64,000 bases of DNA. Origin: Zea mays. Its lineage: Eukaryota > Streptophyta > Magnoliopsida > Poales > Poaceae. The position numbers were made by a program, and so were the translations under genes. Below, piece by piece: positions 11,251 through 23,033 of this stretch. Position 1 is the first letter of the stretch; the number at the start of each line of letters is the position of its first letter. The stretch covers positions 95,243,849 through 95,307,848 of the forward strand of contig NC_050104.1 of NCBI RefSeq assembly GCF_902167145.1, written 5' to 3'. The notes under the pieces are model-generated. The model was not told where the DNA came from, did not search any database, and saw only the letters and a list, made by a program, of their open reading frames with translations.

Positions 11251-12381
11251 TAGTTATTGTAAAAACGTTCTTAGGTCATTAATGTAACATTTGTTGAACT
11301 AAGTCTGTAATATTTGATGTGTATAGTTTTGAATTTAATATGTAAACTATTTTGCAATTGAATTCTTTGCGATGCATGAAACTTTTATATACATACCGTT
11401 TTTGAGCCTTCGGCGAAAAAACACCTTCCCTTCTTTTCATGCTTCGTAAAGAAGAATATTTATGCTTCATGAGAATATCCACACTTCGTAAAGAACATCC
11501 CAGGTCTGTAAAAACATCAATGCTTCGTAAACAATAGATCTCTTCTTCCACATCAGAGCTGATGAAGCTGTAATTCTCAGCTTACTTTGTGCCTTAGCAC
11601 ATTTTCATTTTTGTAAAGCATTCTCCGAAGATCGACTTTGTATCATTGGTGTGATATGATGTATGATGTGATGCTATGCGATATGATGCGATGATATGAT
11701 GCAAAGAATGATGCTAATGCTGAAGACACACACCCACGCTGAAACACACAATCTCTGCGTCCTCTTAGGAACGATCAAAATCTCTTTGCCGCTTATTTTT
11801 CGGCTTCACCGCTTATTTTTCGGTGTAAGTTCTACATCCCCTTAGGAACGTCTTTTGAACTTCTTTGCCTTCTATTTCGGTGGTATTTTTCGCGTTGACT
11901 TTTCGCGCTTCGCCTTATATTTCGGCGGTATTTGGCTCTGCATTCCCTTTGGAACGACTTTTGAGCAGAAAACTTACACTCCGCTCCCTTAGGAACAACT
12001 TTTTGTAGCTTCGGCAAACTTACGATGCGCTCCTTAGGAACGACTTTTTTGTAGTTTTGGTGAAACTTGCACTGCGATTTTTAGCTCTGCATTCCCTTAG
12101 GAACGTCTTTTGAGCTTCAGCAAATTTTGAGCTTCGTAAGTCTGTGAAGAAGATATATTTCATTCTGACAGGAGAGAAGCTATTACAAGAAATTAAAAGT
12201 AGGTTTACATTGATTGTTCCTTATTAAAAATGACAATGAACGTAAAAATGTTTCAGAGGTAGGATATCTCTCAATAGATGTGCTTTGATTCTGGCACAGT
12301 ACTATTGACTGTGCGAGCTTCGGATTCCTCCCTGAATTCCCGTTGCTGTTGAGAGTGTTGGCGCCCTTCTGGCTGCTGGCT
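11251..12381. repeat. Repeat-rich spacer between the passenger gene and gag of E
   Basis: No gene seen. At 11645-11710 there is a low-complexity GATATGAT/GATGTGAT run. At 11757-12125 a degenerate repeat recurs about seven times, with the core CCTTAGGAACGACTTTT and nearby TTCGGCAAACTT or TATTTCGG. The 3' tails of gag (leftward) and the passenger gene (rightward) converge here, so it may hold both polyadenylation regions. Confidence 0.6.
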
Positions 12382-13786
12382 TCAGGAATAGGTCAGTTGT
12401 AGTGGTGGCGGAGGCAGGAGTTGTGGCCAGGAAGCCTGTGAATGGCTAGCCGAAGCGACAGAAGTTGCAGGATGATTGTTCACATACTCTGGTATGTAAG
12501 GAGAGTAACACGAAGCAGTATGCAAGACCTGCTTCGGCTGATTCTGCCGAGCTTCGGTTTCTGCTATCTCTTTTTGCTTCTGAATGGTGACGTGGCACAT
12601 TCTTGTAGTATGGCCCTTGTCCTTACCACAGAATAAGCAGTAGATCTTTCTAGGCTGATCACCAAATCTTCCTCTGAAGCCCCTGGCGCCTCTACCCCTT
12701 GGAGCTGGTGGCCTGAAAGAGCTTTGCTGTTACCCCGAAGATTGTGAGGTATATTGTGACCTCTGAGACTAACTTCCTTTGTCATCACTCTGAGTGGAGT
12801 TATGGATTGACCTGACATTCCTCGGATGGATTCTTCCTCCGAAGCCCCTGGTCATTTCGGAGAATCTGTAAGCTTCCTCCCTTCTTTGGCGAAAATCATT
12901 GCCAGCTCGGATGTACTCATCCATCTTCTGAAGCAGCTTCTCCAGAGTTTGTGGAGGCTTCCTAGCAAAATATTGGGTAGTAGGTCCTGGATGAAGACCC
13001 TTGATCATGGCTTCAATGGCAATCTCATTGGGCACCGTAGGCGCTTGTGCCCTTAATCGCAAGAACCTTCGTACATATGCCTGAAGGTATTCCTCGTGAT
13101 CTTGTGTGTATTGGAACAGAGCCTGAGCTGTGACTGGCTTCGTTTGAAAGCCTTGGAAGCTAGTAACCAACATGTTCTTAAGCTTCTGCCATGACGTGAT
13201 AGTCCCTGGCCGAAGAGAAGAATACCATGTTTGGGCTACATTCTGGACTGCCATGATGAAGGACTTCACCATGACTACAGTATTGCCCCCATACGAAGAT
13301 ATAGTTTCTTCGTAGCTCATCAGAAACTGCTTTGGGTCTGAGTGCCCATCATACATGGGGAACTGAGGTGGCTTGTATGATGGGGGCCATGGGGTAGCCT
13401 GCAGTTCTGCTGCCAAGGGAGAAGCATCATCAAAAGTAAATGCATTATGATTAAAATCATCATACCATCCATCCTCGTTGAATAAGCCTTCTTGACGAAG
13501 CTCCCTGTGTTGGGGCCTTCGATCTTGTTCATCTTGAACAAGATGACGCACTTCTTCAGTGGCTTCGTCGATTTTTCTTTGGAGATCAGCCAGTTGTGCC
13601 ATCTTCTCCTTCTTTCTTTGTACTTGCTGATGGATGATCTCCATGTCCCTGATCTCTTGGTCCAACTCCTCCTCCTAGAGTGTTGGACTGGTGGCTTTCC
13701 TCTTCTGGCTTCGAGCCTCTCGAAGAGAAAGAGTTTCTTGGTTTGGGTCCAGCGGTCCCTGGTGCTGAAGCTTTCTTCGGTGGCAT
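12382..13786 (-). pseudogene. gag: Gypsy gag of element E
   Basis: Minus strand from ATG 13786 (MPPKKASAPGTAG). A frameshift and a stop (near 13676) separate the start from the long frame 13665-12769. That frame has a coiled coil, the gag domain (MYDGHSDPKQFLMSYEETI near 13357; LYHPGP-type tail; QTLEKLLQKMDEYI near 12920) and an Arg/Gly segment. A stop near 12769 is followed by a Gly/Arg-rich linker and the zinc knuckle CLFCGKDKGHTTRMC (about 12640-12596). A Gln/Pro-rich tail ends at 12382. The knuckle spacing is C-x2-C-x5-H-x4-C. Gag should package the element RNA; this copy is dead. Confidence 0.82.
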
Positions 13787-13824
13787 GATGAAGGTCAGTG
13801 CTTGCCGAAGGTGGTCGAAAAGGG

Positions 13825-13845
13825 TTCACCGGAGGTGGGCGCCAA
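13825..13845 (-). other. Primer-binding-site region of element E
   Basis: Same TTGGCGCCCACCTCCGGTG next to the LTR as in element B. Confidence 0.55.
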
Positions 13846-14516
13846 TGTTGGGAACTTGTTCTCAAATGCTATGAATTAAGAACAAGGCAACACAAAATGT
13901 TAAATGTTAATGTCCTTCATCCTTCGAAGCATTATTTCCCTTAGGATATAATGATCTTCAGACAAAGGTTATGAAGGACATACCTTCATCAATGCAATAT
14001 ATGCTAATAAAAGAAGAAGCATATGAAATATAAGAGGCAACATAAGCAATCACATTACATTATTAATTCATTATCATTATATTGTTCTAAAAAGACAGAG
14101 ACAATATTAAATTACAGATGTACCTTTGACTCGATAGAAGGCAAAAAGTACAAGCATGACGCAAAAGCCAGTACCAGTCAGCGTGAACAGTACGGGGGTA
14201 CTGTTCACCTATTTATAGGCACAGGACACAGCCTGTGAGAAATTACAGTCATGCCCTTTACATTTACTATTGACTTATAGAAAAATCTATGAGGACTAGA
14301 TAGCCTTTTCCCCTTTAAGTCAGTTCCTTTTTCCGCGATTGAGCCGAAGCTCCCTTGCGCATAGCTTCGGAGCAACGGCAACCTTCGTCACAATCATGCT
14401 CTTCTCATCGTGTATGCTTTTAACCTGAATCCGAAGATACCTGTCCATAAGCCATGCTTGGAAGACATTGTTAAATTACGTTTTTGAGGATCTTCGGAGG
14501 ACGAAGGCCCCCAATA
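13846..14516 (-). repeat. 5' LTR of element E
   Basis: 671 bp, TGTTGGGAAC to CCCCCAATA. TATA box on minus at 14217-14210. Very similar to 7067-7731, which implies a fairly recent insertion relative to the decayed host element A. Confidence 0.88.
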
Positions 14517-14521
14517 GGGGG

Positions 14522-14650
14522 ATATCGAGACAGCTTATGTTAGCACCAAATAACAACTAGCTGATATCTTTACCAAGCCATTAGATGAGAAAACCTTTAG
14601 CAAACTTAGGAATGAGCTAAATATACTTGATTCTCGGAACTTTGATTGAA
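14522..14650 (+). pseudogene. pol: Sirevirus pol, block 3: end of RNase H and stop
   Basis: Last codons of element A pol, with the conserved QLADIFTKPLDEKTF-type tail (one codon is changed to a stop near 14561) and LDSRNFD before TGA at 14648. It joins in frame with 6392 when E and one TSD copy are removed. Confidence 0.85.
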
Positions 14651-15455
14651 ACATTGCACACATAGCTCATTTACATACCTTTGATCATATCTCTTTCATG
14701 ACTACGACTAATGTGTTTTTAAGTGTATTTCTATACTAAGTTGTAGATTAAAAGGGAAATGGAGTACTCGACGAAGATAAGGCTTCCACTCCACTCTACC
14801 GGTATCATTTATTCTTCGTCATCACTTCACATCACTTCTCGATTGGTATAATCCTTTCGCTCATATCTACTTGTACCAATGTGGGAGAAAGTAAATAAGG
14901 CTCACCAAATTTCTGTTTTTGGCGATTAATGCCAAAGGGGGAGAAATGTTAAGCCCAAAGCAAAAGGACCGCACCCTTCGAAATTTTTTAATTGATATAT
15001 TTCAAATTGGTATGTTTACTTTTCAATTGGTATATTTTCAAAATTGGCATCTAAACTACATACTTCCAATTGGTATCTATTAAAACCCTCTTGAAACATA
15101 AGAGGAGAATTTCATTCGGGGGGAGTTTTGTTTAAGTCAAAGGAAAAGCATTTGAAACAGGGGGAGAAATTTTCAAATCTCGAAAATGCTTCTCGCAATC
15201 TTATTCATATACCTTTAACTATTTGCAAAAAGATTTTGAAAAGACTTTCCAAAAGAATTTGCAAAAACAAAACATGTGGTCCAAGCGTGGTCCAAAATAT
15301 TAAATAAAAGAAAGCAATCCATTCATATCTAATGAAATAATAAATTGGTTTAATTCTAAGAAACCTATGCACTTACCTTATGCAAACTATTTCAATTCTG
15401 CACTTATATATTTGCTTTGGTTTGTGTTGGCATCAATCACCAAAAAGGGGGAGAT
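14651..15455 (+). other. 3' non-coding region of element A with multiple polypurine tracts
   Basis: AT-rich, no gene. Purine tracts occur at about 14934 (AAAGGGGGAGAAATG), 15117 (GGGGGGAG), 15158 (CAGGGGGAGAAAT) and 15443-15455 (AAAAGGGGGAGAT), the last touching the 3' LTR. Repeated tracts of this kind are a described Sirevirus trait. Only the last can prime the plus strand at the LTR edge. Confidence 0.75.
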
Positions 15456-16650
15456 TGAAAGGGAAATAGGGTTAACCTTTTTCCAGTATTAATTTTGGTG
15501 GTTGAATGCCCAACGCAAATATTGGACTAACTAGTTTGCTCTAGATTATATGATCTACAGGTGCATAAAGGTTCAACACAAACTAATAAAAGATTGAAGA
15601 TAGTGTTCAAATACAAAGGAGCAAAGAAACCGAGTGTGCCCTAGTCTAGCGCACCGGACAGTACGGTGTGCCACCGGACAGTGTCCGGTGCACCAGGACC
15701 GTACAATCCCAAACCAGCCACTATCGGGTTTTTTTGCTAGCGCGCTCCGCTATAATTCACCGGACTGTCCGGTGTGCCACCGGACTGTCTGGTGCACCAG
15801 CGGAGCAACGGCTACTTCGCGCAACGGTCGTCTACAAAAGCTGAAGTTCAGAGCTACAGTGAAGAACAGTGCGCGCAGAGTCAGAGCAGCCCGTCAGAGG
15901 CGCACCGGACACTGAACAGTGTCTGTCCGGTGCCACTAGAGGACAAAGCCTCCAACGGTCAGAAGCTCCCAAACCCTAACAGTTGGGTGACGTGGCTGGC
16001 GCACCGGACAGTGTCCGGTGGCGCACCGGACCATCGACAGCAGCCTGCCCCAACGGTCAATTGGTGGTTGAGGGCTATAAATACCCCCCAACCACCACCA
16101 CTCCAACCATCCAAGCATTCCACACATTGCATTCAATACAAGAGCAATAGACTTCACTCCAAGACACAAATCAAAGCGATCGATCCACTCAAAGTCCCAA
16201 ATTCAACTCTAGCGCATTAGGGCTTGTGAGAGGATCACTTGTGTTTCTTGTTTGTCTTGTTTGCTTGGTTGGCTTTCTTTTCTTTTCCTTGTTACTCTCA
16301 AGAGCTTTGTAAGCAAGGCAAGAGACACCAATTGTGTGGTGGTCCTTGCGGGGTCTAAGTCACCCGTGAGAAGTAAAGAAGAAAGCTCACTCGGTCTAGG
16401 TGACCGTTTGAGAGAGGGAAAGGGTTGAAAGAGACCCGGTCTTTGTGACCACCTCAACGGGGACTAGTTCTTTAGAACCGAACCTCGATAAAACAAATCA
16501 CTGTGTTCATCCACTTTATTTCTTGGCTGATTTGTTTTCCCCTCTCTCTCGGACTCGGATTCATTTCTAACGCTAACCCCGGCTTGTAGTGTGTGCTTAA
16601 GTTTATAATTTTCAGATTTTGCCTATCCACCCCCCTCTAGGCGACTTTCA
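15456..16650 (+). repeat. 3' LTR of element A
   Basis: 1195 bp from TGAAAGGGAAATAGGG to GGCGACTTTCA. The U3 part carries GC-rich palindromes of the CACCGGACAGTGTCCGGTG type at about 15653-15695, 15757-15800, 15901-15932 and 16000-16031. TATAAATA lies at 16076-16083. Such palindrome arrays are known from Sirevirus LTRs. Confidence 0.88.
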
Positions 16651-17714
16651 ATAAGATGTAGGGTATTATCTCACATCTAGATTCTAAAACTATACAAATC
16701 TTCGTGTCTCCTATGTCTTTACCTTCAACTTTTGATTACATGACATACCTCATAAATTCACTATCCAATAATCCTTGATAGTTAGTGTGCCAAGTAGGGG
16801 GAGTCACGCTAATCACTAAAGAGTTGATGACAATCATGAGTTTTGCATCGAGACAAAAATTCAGCTTCGGCACCTTGAGATTCGTCACTAACTTGATTGG
16901 GAATCTCAATCTTGTCTTAGACCTTCTGGTGGCTCCTGCATCCCATGATCAATATTCTATAGATCCAATCTCAACCTCTGGGAATCTAGGTTAATCTAAT
17001 CTTACATCATTGACCTAAACTCAGACTCCTCGATATTTACTTGAACTTAGACTTGATTCTGACTCGGACACTGACTCCGATCCTAGCTTGGATTCGAACA
17101 CATATGATTTTGAAGTCCACTTTGTATTCATGGTAGATTCTAGACACCAAGATTCTAGACACATATTCGGCCCAGTGATGGCAGCGCCCGGACCTTCAAT
17201 TCTCATGGCTTATGTGGGCTCGAGGGGCTGGCGGTGCCGATTGGGGGTCAGTGGTATATCATGATCAATTATATAGGGCGAGGACGAGCCTAGTTTGTTC
17301 GTGCCATGTTAGCGTATCGCAACAACCTTGGCTTCGAATCTTGGTCGGTCTTAGGGTGGGAGAAGGATCTAGACAATGGGGTCCACATGACACGGACAAC
17401 ATATGTGGGTGAGTAATTCTGGGGCAAGGGCCCAACCTGCTTATGACACAGGGCACGTGGGTCGTGCTGGAGTTCAAGGGAGTTGGGCCATGGGATGTCG
17501 GGCCAAAAGCTGTAGGTTCTCTTTTTTCTTTTCAAAATTTTAGTTTTGTTTTATTTCGTTTTTAGATTTTTTAATTCAAATTTGATTTTCAATTTCAAAT
17601 TTAGATACCAATGTAGTACACAAAAATCTTAGCATGAGATGTAAGGTTTATTTTATTTATTTATCTATTATTTTCTTAATTTAAGTAAATGCCTCAAATA
17701 GGTAAGGTACACAC
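16651..17714. other. Unassigned sequence right of element A
   Basis: About 1.06 kb without a convincing gene. Short open frames on both strands (for example 16785-16994, 17212-17412 and their antisense shadows) show no recognisable domain. The stretch 17010-17110 codes Ser/Asp-rich repeats in one frame, which may be a relic of a retroelement linker. AT-rich at 17520-17700. Confidence 0.4.
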
Positions 17715-17717
17715 AAA

Positions 17718-17910
17718 GGTATCGTTTGGTTCACGAAATGTAACGTAAATGACAACGATAATGATTCACACTCGATTACTAGTGGTAACAAGTTTAAATA
17801 GTACAATATCAATTTCTAGTGTGGTATTTGATTACGGTTGGACTTAAACAAACACAGTTTAAAGTTATCGGTTACCGTTTACGTTACAAATATGTGAACC
17901 AAACAACACC
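17718..17910. mobile_element. MITE, about 193 bp, Tourist/PIF-like
   Basis: The left end GGTATCGTTTGGTTCACG matches the reverse complement of the right end (GGTGTTGTTTGGTTCACA). Imperfect inverted repeats continue for about 35 bp through GTAACGTAAA. AAA on both sides (17715-17717, 17911-17913) is a possible 3-bp TSD. The interior is AT-rich and non-coding. Confidence 0.7.
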
Positions 17911-17929
17911 AAAGTTCTTTTTTAAAAAA

Positions 17930-18810
17930 AATCCTTTGTCCAACAGCTATATGGGGGTTGGGGCCTATAAATACCACCCCAACCGGCCATTTCAAGGTCT
18001 GGGAGCCCAAGCAACATATCAAGGCATATAATAGACATATCCAAGCCTTCCTAACCACCTCCATTCATTGAAACATCTCATACACAAGAGTTGGGCCACA
18101 TCAAAGCCTCACAGGTGCCACAAAAGTGAGATCAAGCAAGAAAGAGCTACTCGTGTGCGTTTAGTGATAGTGCCTTGTGAGAATCATTGATAGAAAGTGT
18201 GTGCTACATCTTGTGATCATTTGAACGTGGAGTTTTGACTCCCGTTCATTGTAAAGCTAGCAAGAGCCCTTATCTTTGTGGTTGGCCTTGTAGAGATTTC
18301 GGTCTTTTGTTGACAAAGAAGAAGGAACACTCGCCGGTCTTGGTGACCATTAGAGAGAGGGAAAGGGTTGAAAAAGACCCGTTCTTAGTGGACTCCTCAA
18401 CGGGGATTAGGTTCTTGGTGAACCGAACCTTGGTAAAACAAATCACCCGTTTCACTTGTGTGTATTTCTTGTGATTTGTTTGTTTTATCCCTCTCTAAGT
18501 TCTCTTGCACTATTCTTTGTTGATACTACTTTGTGTTGTTTCAAGTCAAATTCTCATATGTAGAAGCAACATCTTGCAAGAAATAACTTGTGTTATTCCT
18601 CTTCTTATCTAAGCCCTCTTGCTTTATTCAGTTGTGTTGCTTTTTGTTAATTCTGCATTCTTTGAAAGCAATACTCTTTGCAAGCAAAGGACTTTGTTTT
18701 ATACTCCGATAATTGTTCATCTTGTTCTAACCGCTAATCAAGGGATCAAGTCTGAGTTTAAAGTTATAATTTTCAGGTTTCACCTATTCACCCCCTCTAG
18801 GCGACTTTCA
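17930..18810 (+). repeat. 3' part of a Sirevirus LTR
   Basis: TATAAATA at 17966 is followed by leader-like sequence and the end CACCCCCTCTAGGCGACTTTCA-type terminus at 18810, as in element A. The 5' part is not recognisable and may be lost near the MITE. It is not followed by a PBS but by a gypsy gag fragment. Confidence 0.7.
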
Positions 18811-19300
18811 ATGAAGACCACACCTAAGATGATTTCATGTACGATGATACTTCTCCGTTGGCTACAAAAATACAGGTCATGCCATGGCCACCACTATACA
18901 AGCCCCCCAACAACCAATGTATGATGGACATTTAGACCTGAAGTAATTTTTTGATGAGTTATGAAGCCATAATATCATCTTACGATGTCAACACAATAGT
19001 AATGACCAATTTGTTTGTCACAACAGTCAGAAGTGTGGCTCAAATGTGGTCTTCTTTTCTTTGGCCAAGCACCATGACCTCATGGCAAAAGCTTAAGAAC
19101 ATGTTTCTCACAAGTTTTCAAGGTTTTCAAATGAAGCCCATCGATGCACGGGCTTTGTTCCAATGCACTCAAGGTCATGATGAGTATCTTTAGAACTTTG
19201 TTCGAAGGTTCCTTTGGCTTCGGACTTAGGCACCAATAGTCCCAAATGAAATCTACATTGAGGCAATGATCAAAGGGCTTCGACCAACAGAGTAGCCATA
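18811..19300 (+). pseudogene. Decayed gag fragment of the B/E gypsy family
   Basis: Plus-strand relative of the B and E gag proteins. It covers the region from the DDFMYDD-like acidic segment through MYDGH (about 18917), SYEAIISSYDVNT, SWQKLKNM and TSFQGFQMKPI to EAMIKGLRP (about 19260). It has at least three stops or frameshifts (near 18942, 19193 and 19228) and many transitions, so it is much older than B or E. It begins exactly at the end of a Sirevirus LTR. Confidence 0.75.
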
Positions 19301-19822
19301 TATGATAATGCATTAGTTGTGTTATTTATGTTAATGTTGATGCTTGATCTTTCAATTGGTATCATCTTGGTGTAGCATCGTCTTTAGCTATTATTGATTT
19401 GTAGATCAATTTGTTATCTATAGTGCTCAATGTTTATCTTAATGATAGATATTCATGTGCTTATTGTTTATATGGTGTTTTAATTGATATCTTTATGGTG
19501 AATAGTGATAGAATGATATCCTGATGTTATATATGTTTAATTGGTATCTATATGGTGCTTAACTTTGATTATGTGCATTTAAGTGTCATACACATCATGA
19601 TTTGATTTTGACACTATACACCCCACAGATACTAAGATGTAGTGATGCTTCACACTTAGCCTAAGTATGCACAATTTGGCATTTGAGGCCAAAGTTGAGA
19701 TTTCCATGTAACCACATATTTAGGGGGAGCATTCTATAACTTAGAATTCAAAATTGTGCATTAATTTTCAATATTGTGTAAGCTTTAATTGTGTTGTCAT
19801 CAATTACCAAAAAGGGGGAGAT
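19301..19822 (+). other. 3' non-coding end of a second Sirevirus
   Basis: AT-rich sequence with CAATTGGTATC phrases, a purine tract near 19722 (TTAGGGGGAGCA) and AAAAAGGGGGAGAT at 19809-19822 directly before an LTR. This matches the region between pol and 3' LTR of Sireviruses. No gene. Confidence 0.65.
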
Positions 19823-21628
19823 TGGAAGCTCCCTTGTGGGTTTTGGTGGTTTGGATGAAAACTCAATTAAAGGACTGACATGTGTGGCTAAGTGTTGAAC
19901 ATACACTTAGTGCAAAGCTTATAAGGCTCAAGACAAGTGATCAAGTGTTATGGTCCAAAGGCTGAGATGATCATGTATAATGGACATCACAAGCTACGTG
20001 AAGGATGGACATTGTCTATGTGGATCTCGATGTGCTTAACTTAGATACAACTGGTCAAGCAAAGGATGGAGGCAAGAAGAAATTCGAGATACCTAGTGCA
20101 CGGGAGAAGGTCAAGGAGACCAAGGTACCTAAAGCCAGGGGTAAATAAGAAGGCTTGCAAAGTCATGGTTGATCGATTTAAGAAAAGCTATGGTGCATCG
20201 AGGATCACAGCTTAAGGATGTGACTCACAACCAATGAGGAAATGCACATGGTTATGTGGTGTAAGTCATAAGGCTCAAGATCAAGCTCAAGAAGTAGGGC
20301 ATGGTCACTAGAAGGAGAAGCATCAAAGCTAGAACCTGGAAGCGACCCAAAAGAGCTAAGTTCACCCTAACCTTTAGTTTGGGATATTCTTATATTTGGA
20401 TATGTACCATGTGACGATTGGAGGGTGTTCGAGCTCATGGATAGCAATCTAGACCAAGATAAGCCAACTTGGTGCTTTGGAGGCCAACGCCAACCTCAAA
20501 TAGGCCAAAAGGGGAAAATCAGTAAAAAAAGGTTAAGTATGCAAGGTTGAGTGCTTGGATAAGTTGCATATATCTTTTACTACGTGTTTGGTGCTTTGGT
20601 TTGGCTACTAACTCATTTTTGCAAGAAAAGTGCATTTTGAGCTTAGGTTGAACTATATTACAAATCTTGGTGAAACTATAGTGAATTGGTGAGATTCCTA
20701 CACCTGGTTCAGTTGATTATGTGCTAATAATTTTTATCTAAGTCGTTGGGAAGCCCTCAAAAAAGTCCAAGCCAAAACGGAGAAAACCCTGGTTCAACTG
20801 TCCAGGTACCCCAGCTTAACCAGGATCAGGCAGGTTGAACCAGCCACTTCAATCGAGATCGGCTCTACACAATCCCAGTTCAACCGGCCTTCGGGGCAGT
20901 TCAACCACATTGGCTATATAAAGGAGCCCCCTAGTCTTGTGACAGCTACAACTGAAACCCTAAAGCACCCAAGAGCCATCGCTTCAATTCTACACATCCG
21001 TGAGACATCCTAAAGCAATTCGAGTGCCAGATCTGCGAGTTCTTATGTTGATTCTTCGAAGCGCGTTCATGTTGCGTTCTTGTGCGGTGTTCTTGGGCTT
21101 TTTTGTCGTGTTTATCTGTGTTTATCTCCTTTCCCTCTTGGTGCTATTTTGGTGTTGATACTCCCATTCATTTGTACAGGCGCAAGAGACTCCAACCTGT
21201 GGAGATTCTTGTGAAGAGATTGATTTTGATATAAGGAAGACCATGGCACTCAAGTTTGATCTTTGGATCACTTGAGAGGGGTTGAATGCAATCCTTGTCT
21301 ATTGGGACACCATAATGTGGATGTAGGCAAGCATTTCAGGCTTGACCGAACCACGAGATAAATCCTATGTCACTTGTCTCTGATCTGCTCTGTTTGATTC
21401 CCTGTCTCTCTGTTCTATTTCTATATTTCTTTACTCTATGCACTTCTCTACAATCTGTGGTATAAGTTGTTCTTGAAGTGCAGACTATTTTGAGTTAGGG
21501 ACTTGATTTCCGCTGTGATCTACTTGACTTGATCATTCCGCTGCGATCTAGACTTCGAGTAGAGTAAGAAGTTCTAAGTTTTCGGTGTTAAATTTTGTTC
21601 GTCTATTCTCCCCTCTAGAAGACATCCA
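19823..21628 (+). repeat. 3' LTR of a second Sirevirus
   Basis: 1806 bp, from TGGAAGCTCCCTTGTGGG to CTCTAGAAGACATCCA. TATATAAA at 20915-20922. A PPT precedes it and no PBS follows it, so it is a 3' LTR. Its ends differ from those of element A, so it is a different family. Its 5' partner is not in the window. Confidence 0.75.
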
Positions 21629-23033
21629 GATATGTGTTCTCGAGCAAAGAGAACTTTAATTGGTTCATATATGTTTCCATGAGAATCAAATTGAAGCTTG
21701 ATTGATGTTAACATTCATATCTAGATCATTCGAGAATCATAATATTGAAGAAATGGGTTTTCAATGGATGCTCAATGTGATTTGACTTGATTATGGATTG
21801 ACAGGGTGAAGATAGCAAGGAAAGGGCTTCAAGGGACTAAGCGAAGATGAATACCAAGTGATGGCTTGGGGAACAAGGTACCATGGCTAAGGTGAAGAAG
21901 AGAGTACTTGCATTGAACCGAGATACTAACCAGGCTTTGAGGAGTCATATTGTGTTGAGGATTAAATCATCAGTGAAAGTGACTTGAAGCAATGAATTGA
22001 ACTCATATTTTGTGAAACGGTTCAAGTCACATGCTCAAGGCGTGTTTGCTTGAAGAGACGAGATAAAGATGAATGCAACCCCTAATGAAGTGATATTGAG
22101 AAGAAATTGCATATGAAGACATTAAAGACTCAAGTGGTTCAATTAGATATATTCTCTTGATCTTGAGTATAGGTATGATGTACTATCAAAGGGTATGCAA
22201 TACGAATCGTAGATAAGTCTTAAGTGCTCAAACTAATCGAACCCCGAGTGCTAACATGAGAGAAACATAAAGCACAACAATTTAACTTTCTAATCTTTGG
22301 GCTCGTTCTTTGTTGGGTTGAGTAGTCCTCGAAACAAGCTTTCCGAAAAGTCCAAGATCACTAAAATCAGAGTTTGCAATAAAATGTTATGGTGTTTTTC
22401 ATGTGGTCGCCAGTGTTGCTCGGAGGCCCGACAGTGCCGGGTGCAACAATGCAGCGCAAACGAGCGGCAGTGCCAGACCTATACAACCCCAAACGACTAA
22501 GTTCGGGGTTGGGGGTATATATATCCATCCCATGCCCTAGGGGGTTCTACTGGTGCCTAGAACACTTCAAACACATCCCAAGCCATTTTTAGCCCTCTCT
22601 AACTCCTCTCTTTGTGAGAGTGCGTGATTAGTGTTTGATTAACAGTTAGAGGGATGATTAAGAGTTAAAGAGTAGAATTAGAGCAAGGCAATCTTGAGCA
22701 CTTGTTGGGTTTTATCAATATGTGTTACACATTCGTTACTCTTGGAGAGAAAGCCACCTAGACGGCTAGCCGTCTCCCGAAGAGCTCCCGTGCTTGTGGC
22801 GAGCCATGAGAAAATCTATAATTACCTAATTCTTAGTGAAAATCTCGGAGCTCATCACCTTGATGGTGAGTTAGGGAAGAGGAGTGAGTTGAAAGAGACT
22901 CCAAAGTTGTTTTCGCTTCCTTAACAACGTGGACGTAGGCAAGCCTTTGTGGCAAGTTGAACTACAGGATAAAGCATATACCTTGTATTTTATATTTTGA
23001 ATTGCATTGCTTACTTTTGAGTAAATTTACTTG
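21629..23033. other. Retroelement debris, LTR-like right half
   Basis: 21629-22290 shows nothing recognisable. From about 22300 the sequence looks like a Sirevirus-type LTR: GGCAGTGCC-type repeats (22420-22475), TATATATA at about 22513, then leader sequence. It is cut at 23033 by element D and continues at 57004. Confidence 0.45.

Larger units (their letters stand above)
6393..14516 (-). mobile_element. Non-autonomous gypsy element E (Zeon/cinful-like) with gag and an opposite-strand gene
   Basis: Complete element in minus orientation inside element A, flanked by GGGGG on both sides (6388-6392 and 14517-14521). Removing it restores the A reading frame. Order on the minus strand: 5' LTR (14516-13846), PBS, gag with zinc knuckle, repeat-rich spacer, then an oppositely oriented spliced gene (8046-11250 on plus), PPT and 3' LTR (7731-6393). 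No PR, RT, RNase H or INT is present. Without the 3' LTR insertion it would be about 7.4 kb, which fits my memory of maize Zeon (about 7.3 kb, gag without pol). Its enzymes must come from another element. Confidence 0.85.
1..16650 (+). mobile_element. Sirevirus-type Ty1/copia element A (5' end outside window)
   Basis: The element runs from the last 29 bases of its 5' LTR to a full 3' LTR. The order gag, PR, IN, RT, RNase H is copia order. The gag C-terminal region with long coiled coils and the poly-purine repeats before the 3' LTR are typical of maize Sireviruses (Ji/Opie group). Two gypsy elements interrupt it at 3634-5577 and 6393-14516, so pol lies in three blocks. Frameshifts and stops make it non-functional. 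Bases 16651-16655 (ATAAG) should be the right copy of its TSD; the left copy is outside the window. Confidence 0.9.

Noticed and set aside
22297..22592. Short frames near 22297-22592 as a gene
   Set aside because: They overlap an LTR-like TATA region and have no conserved residues.
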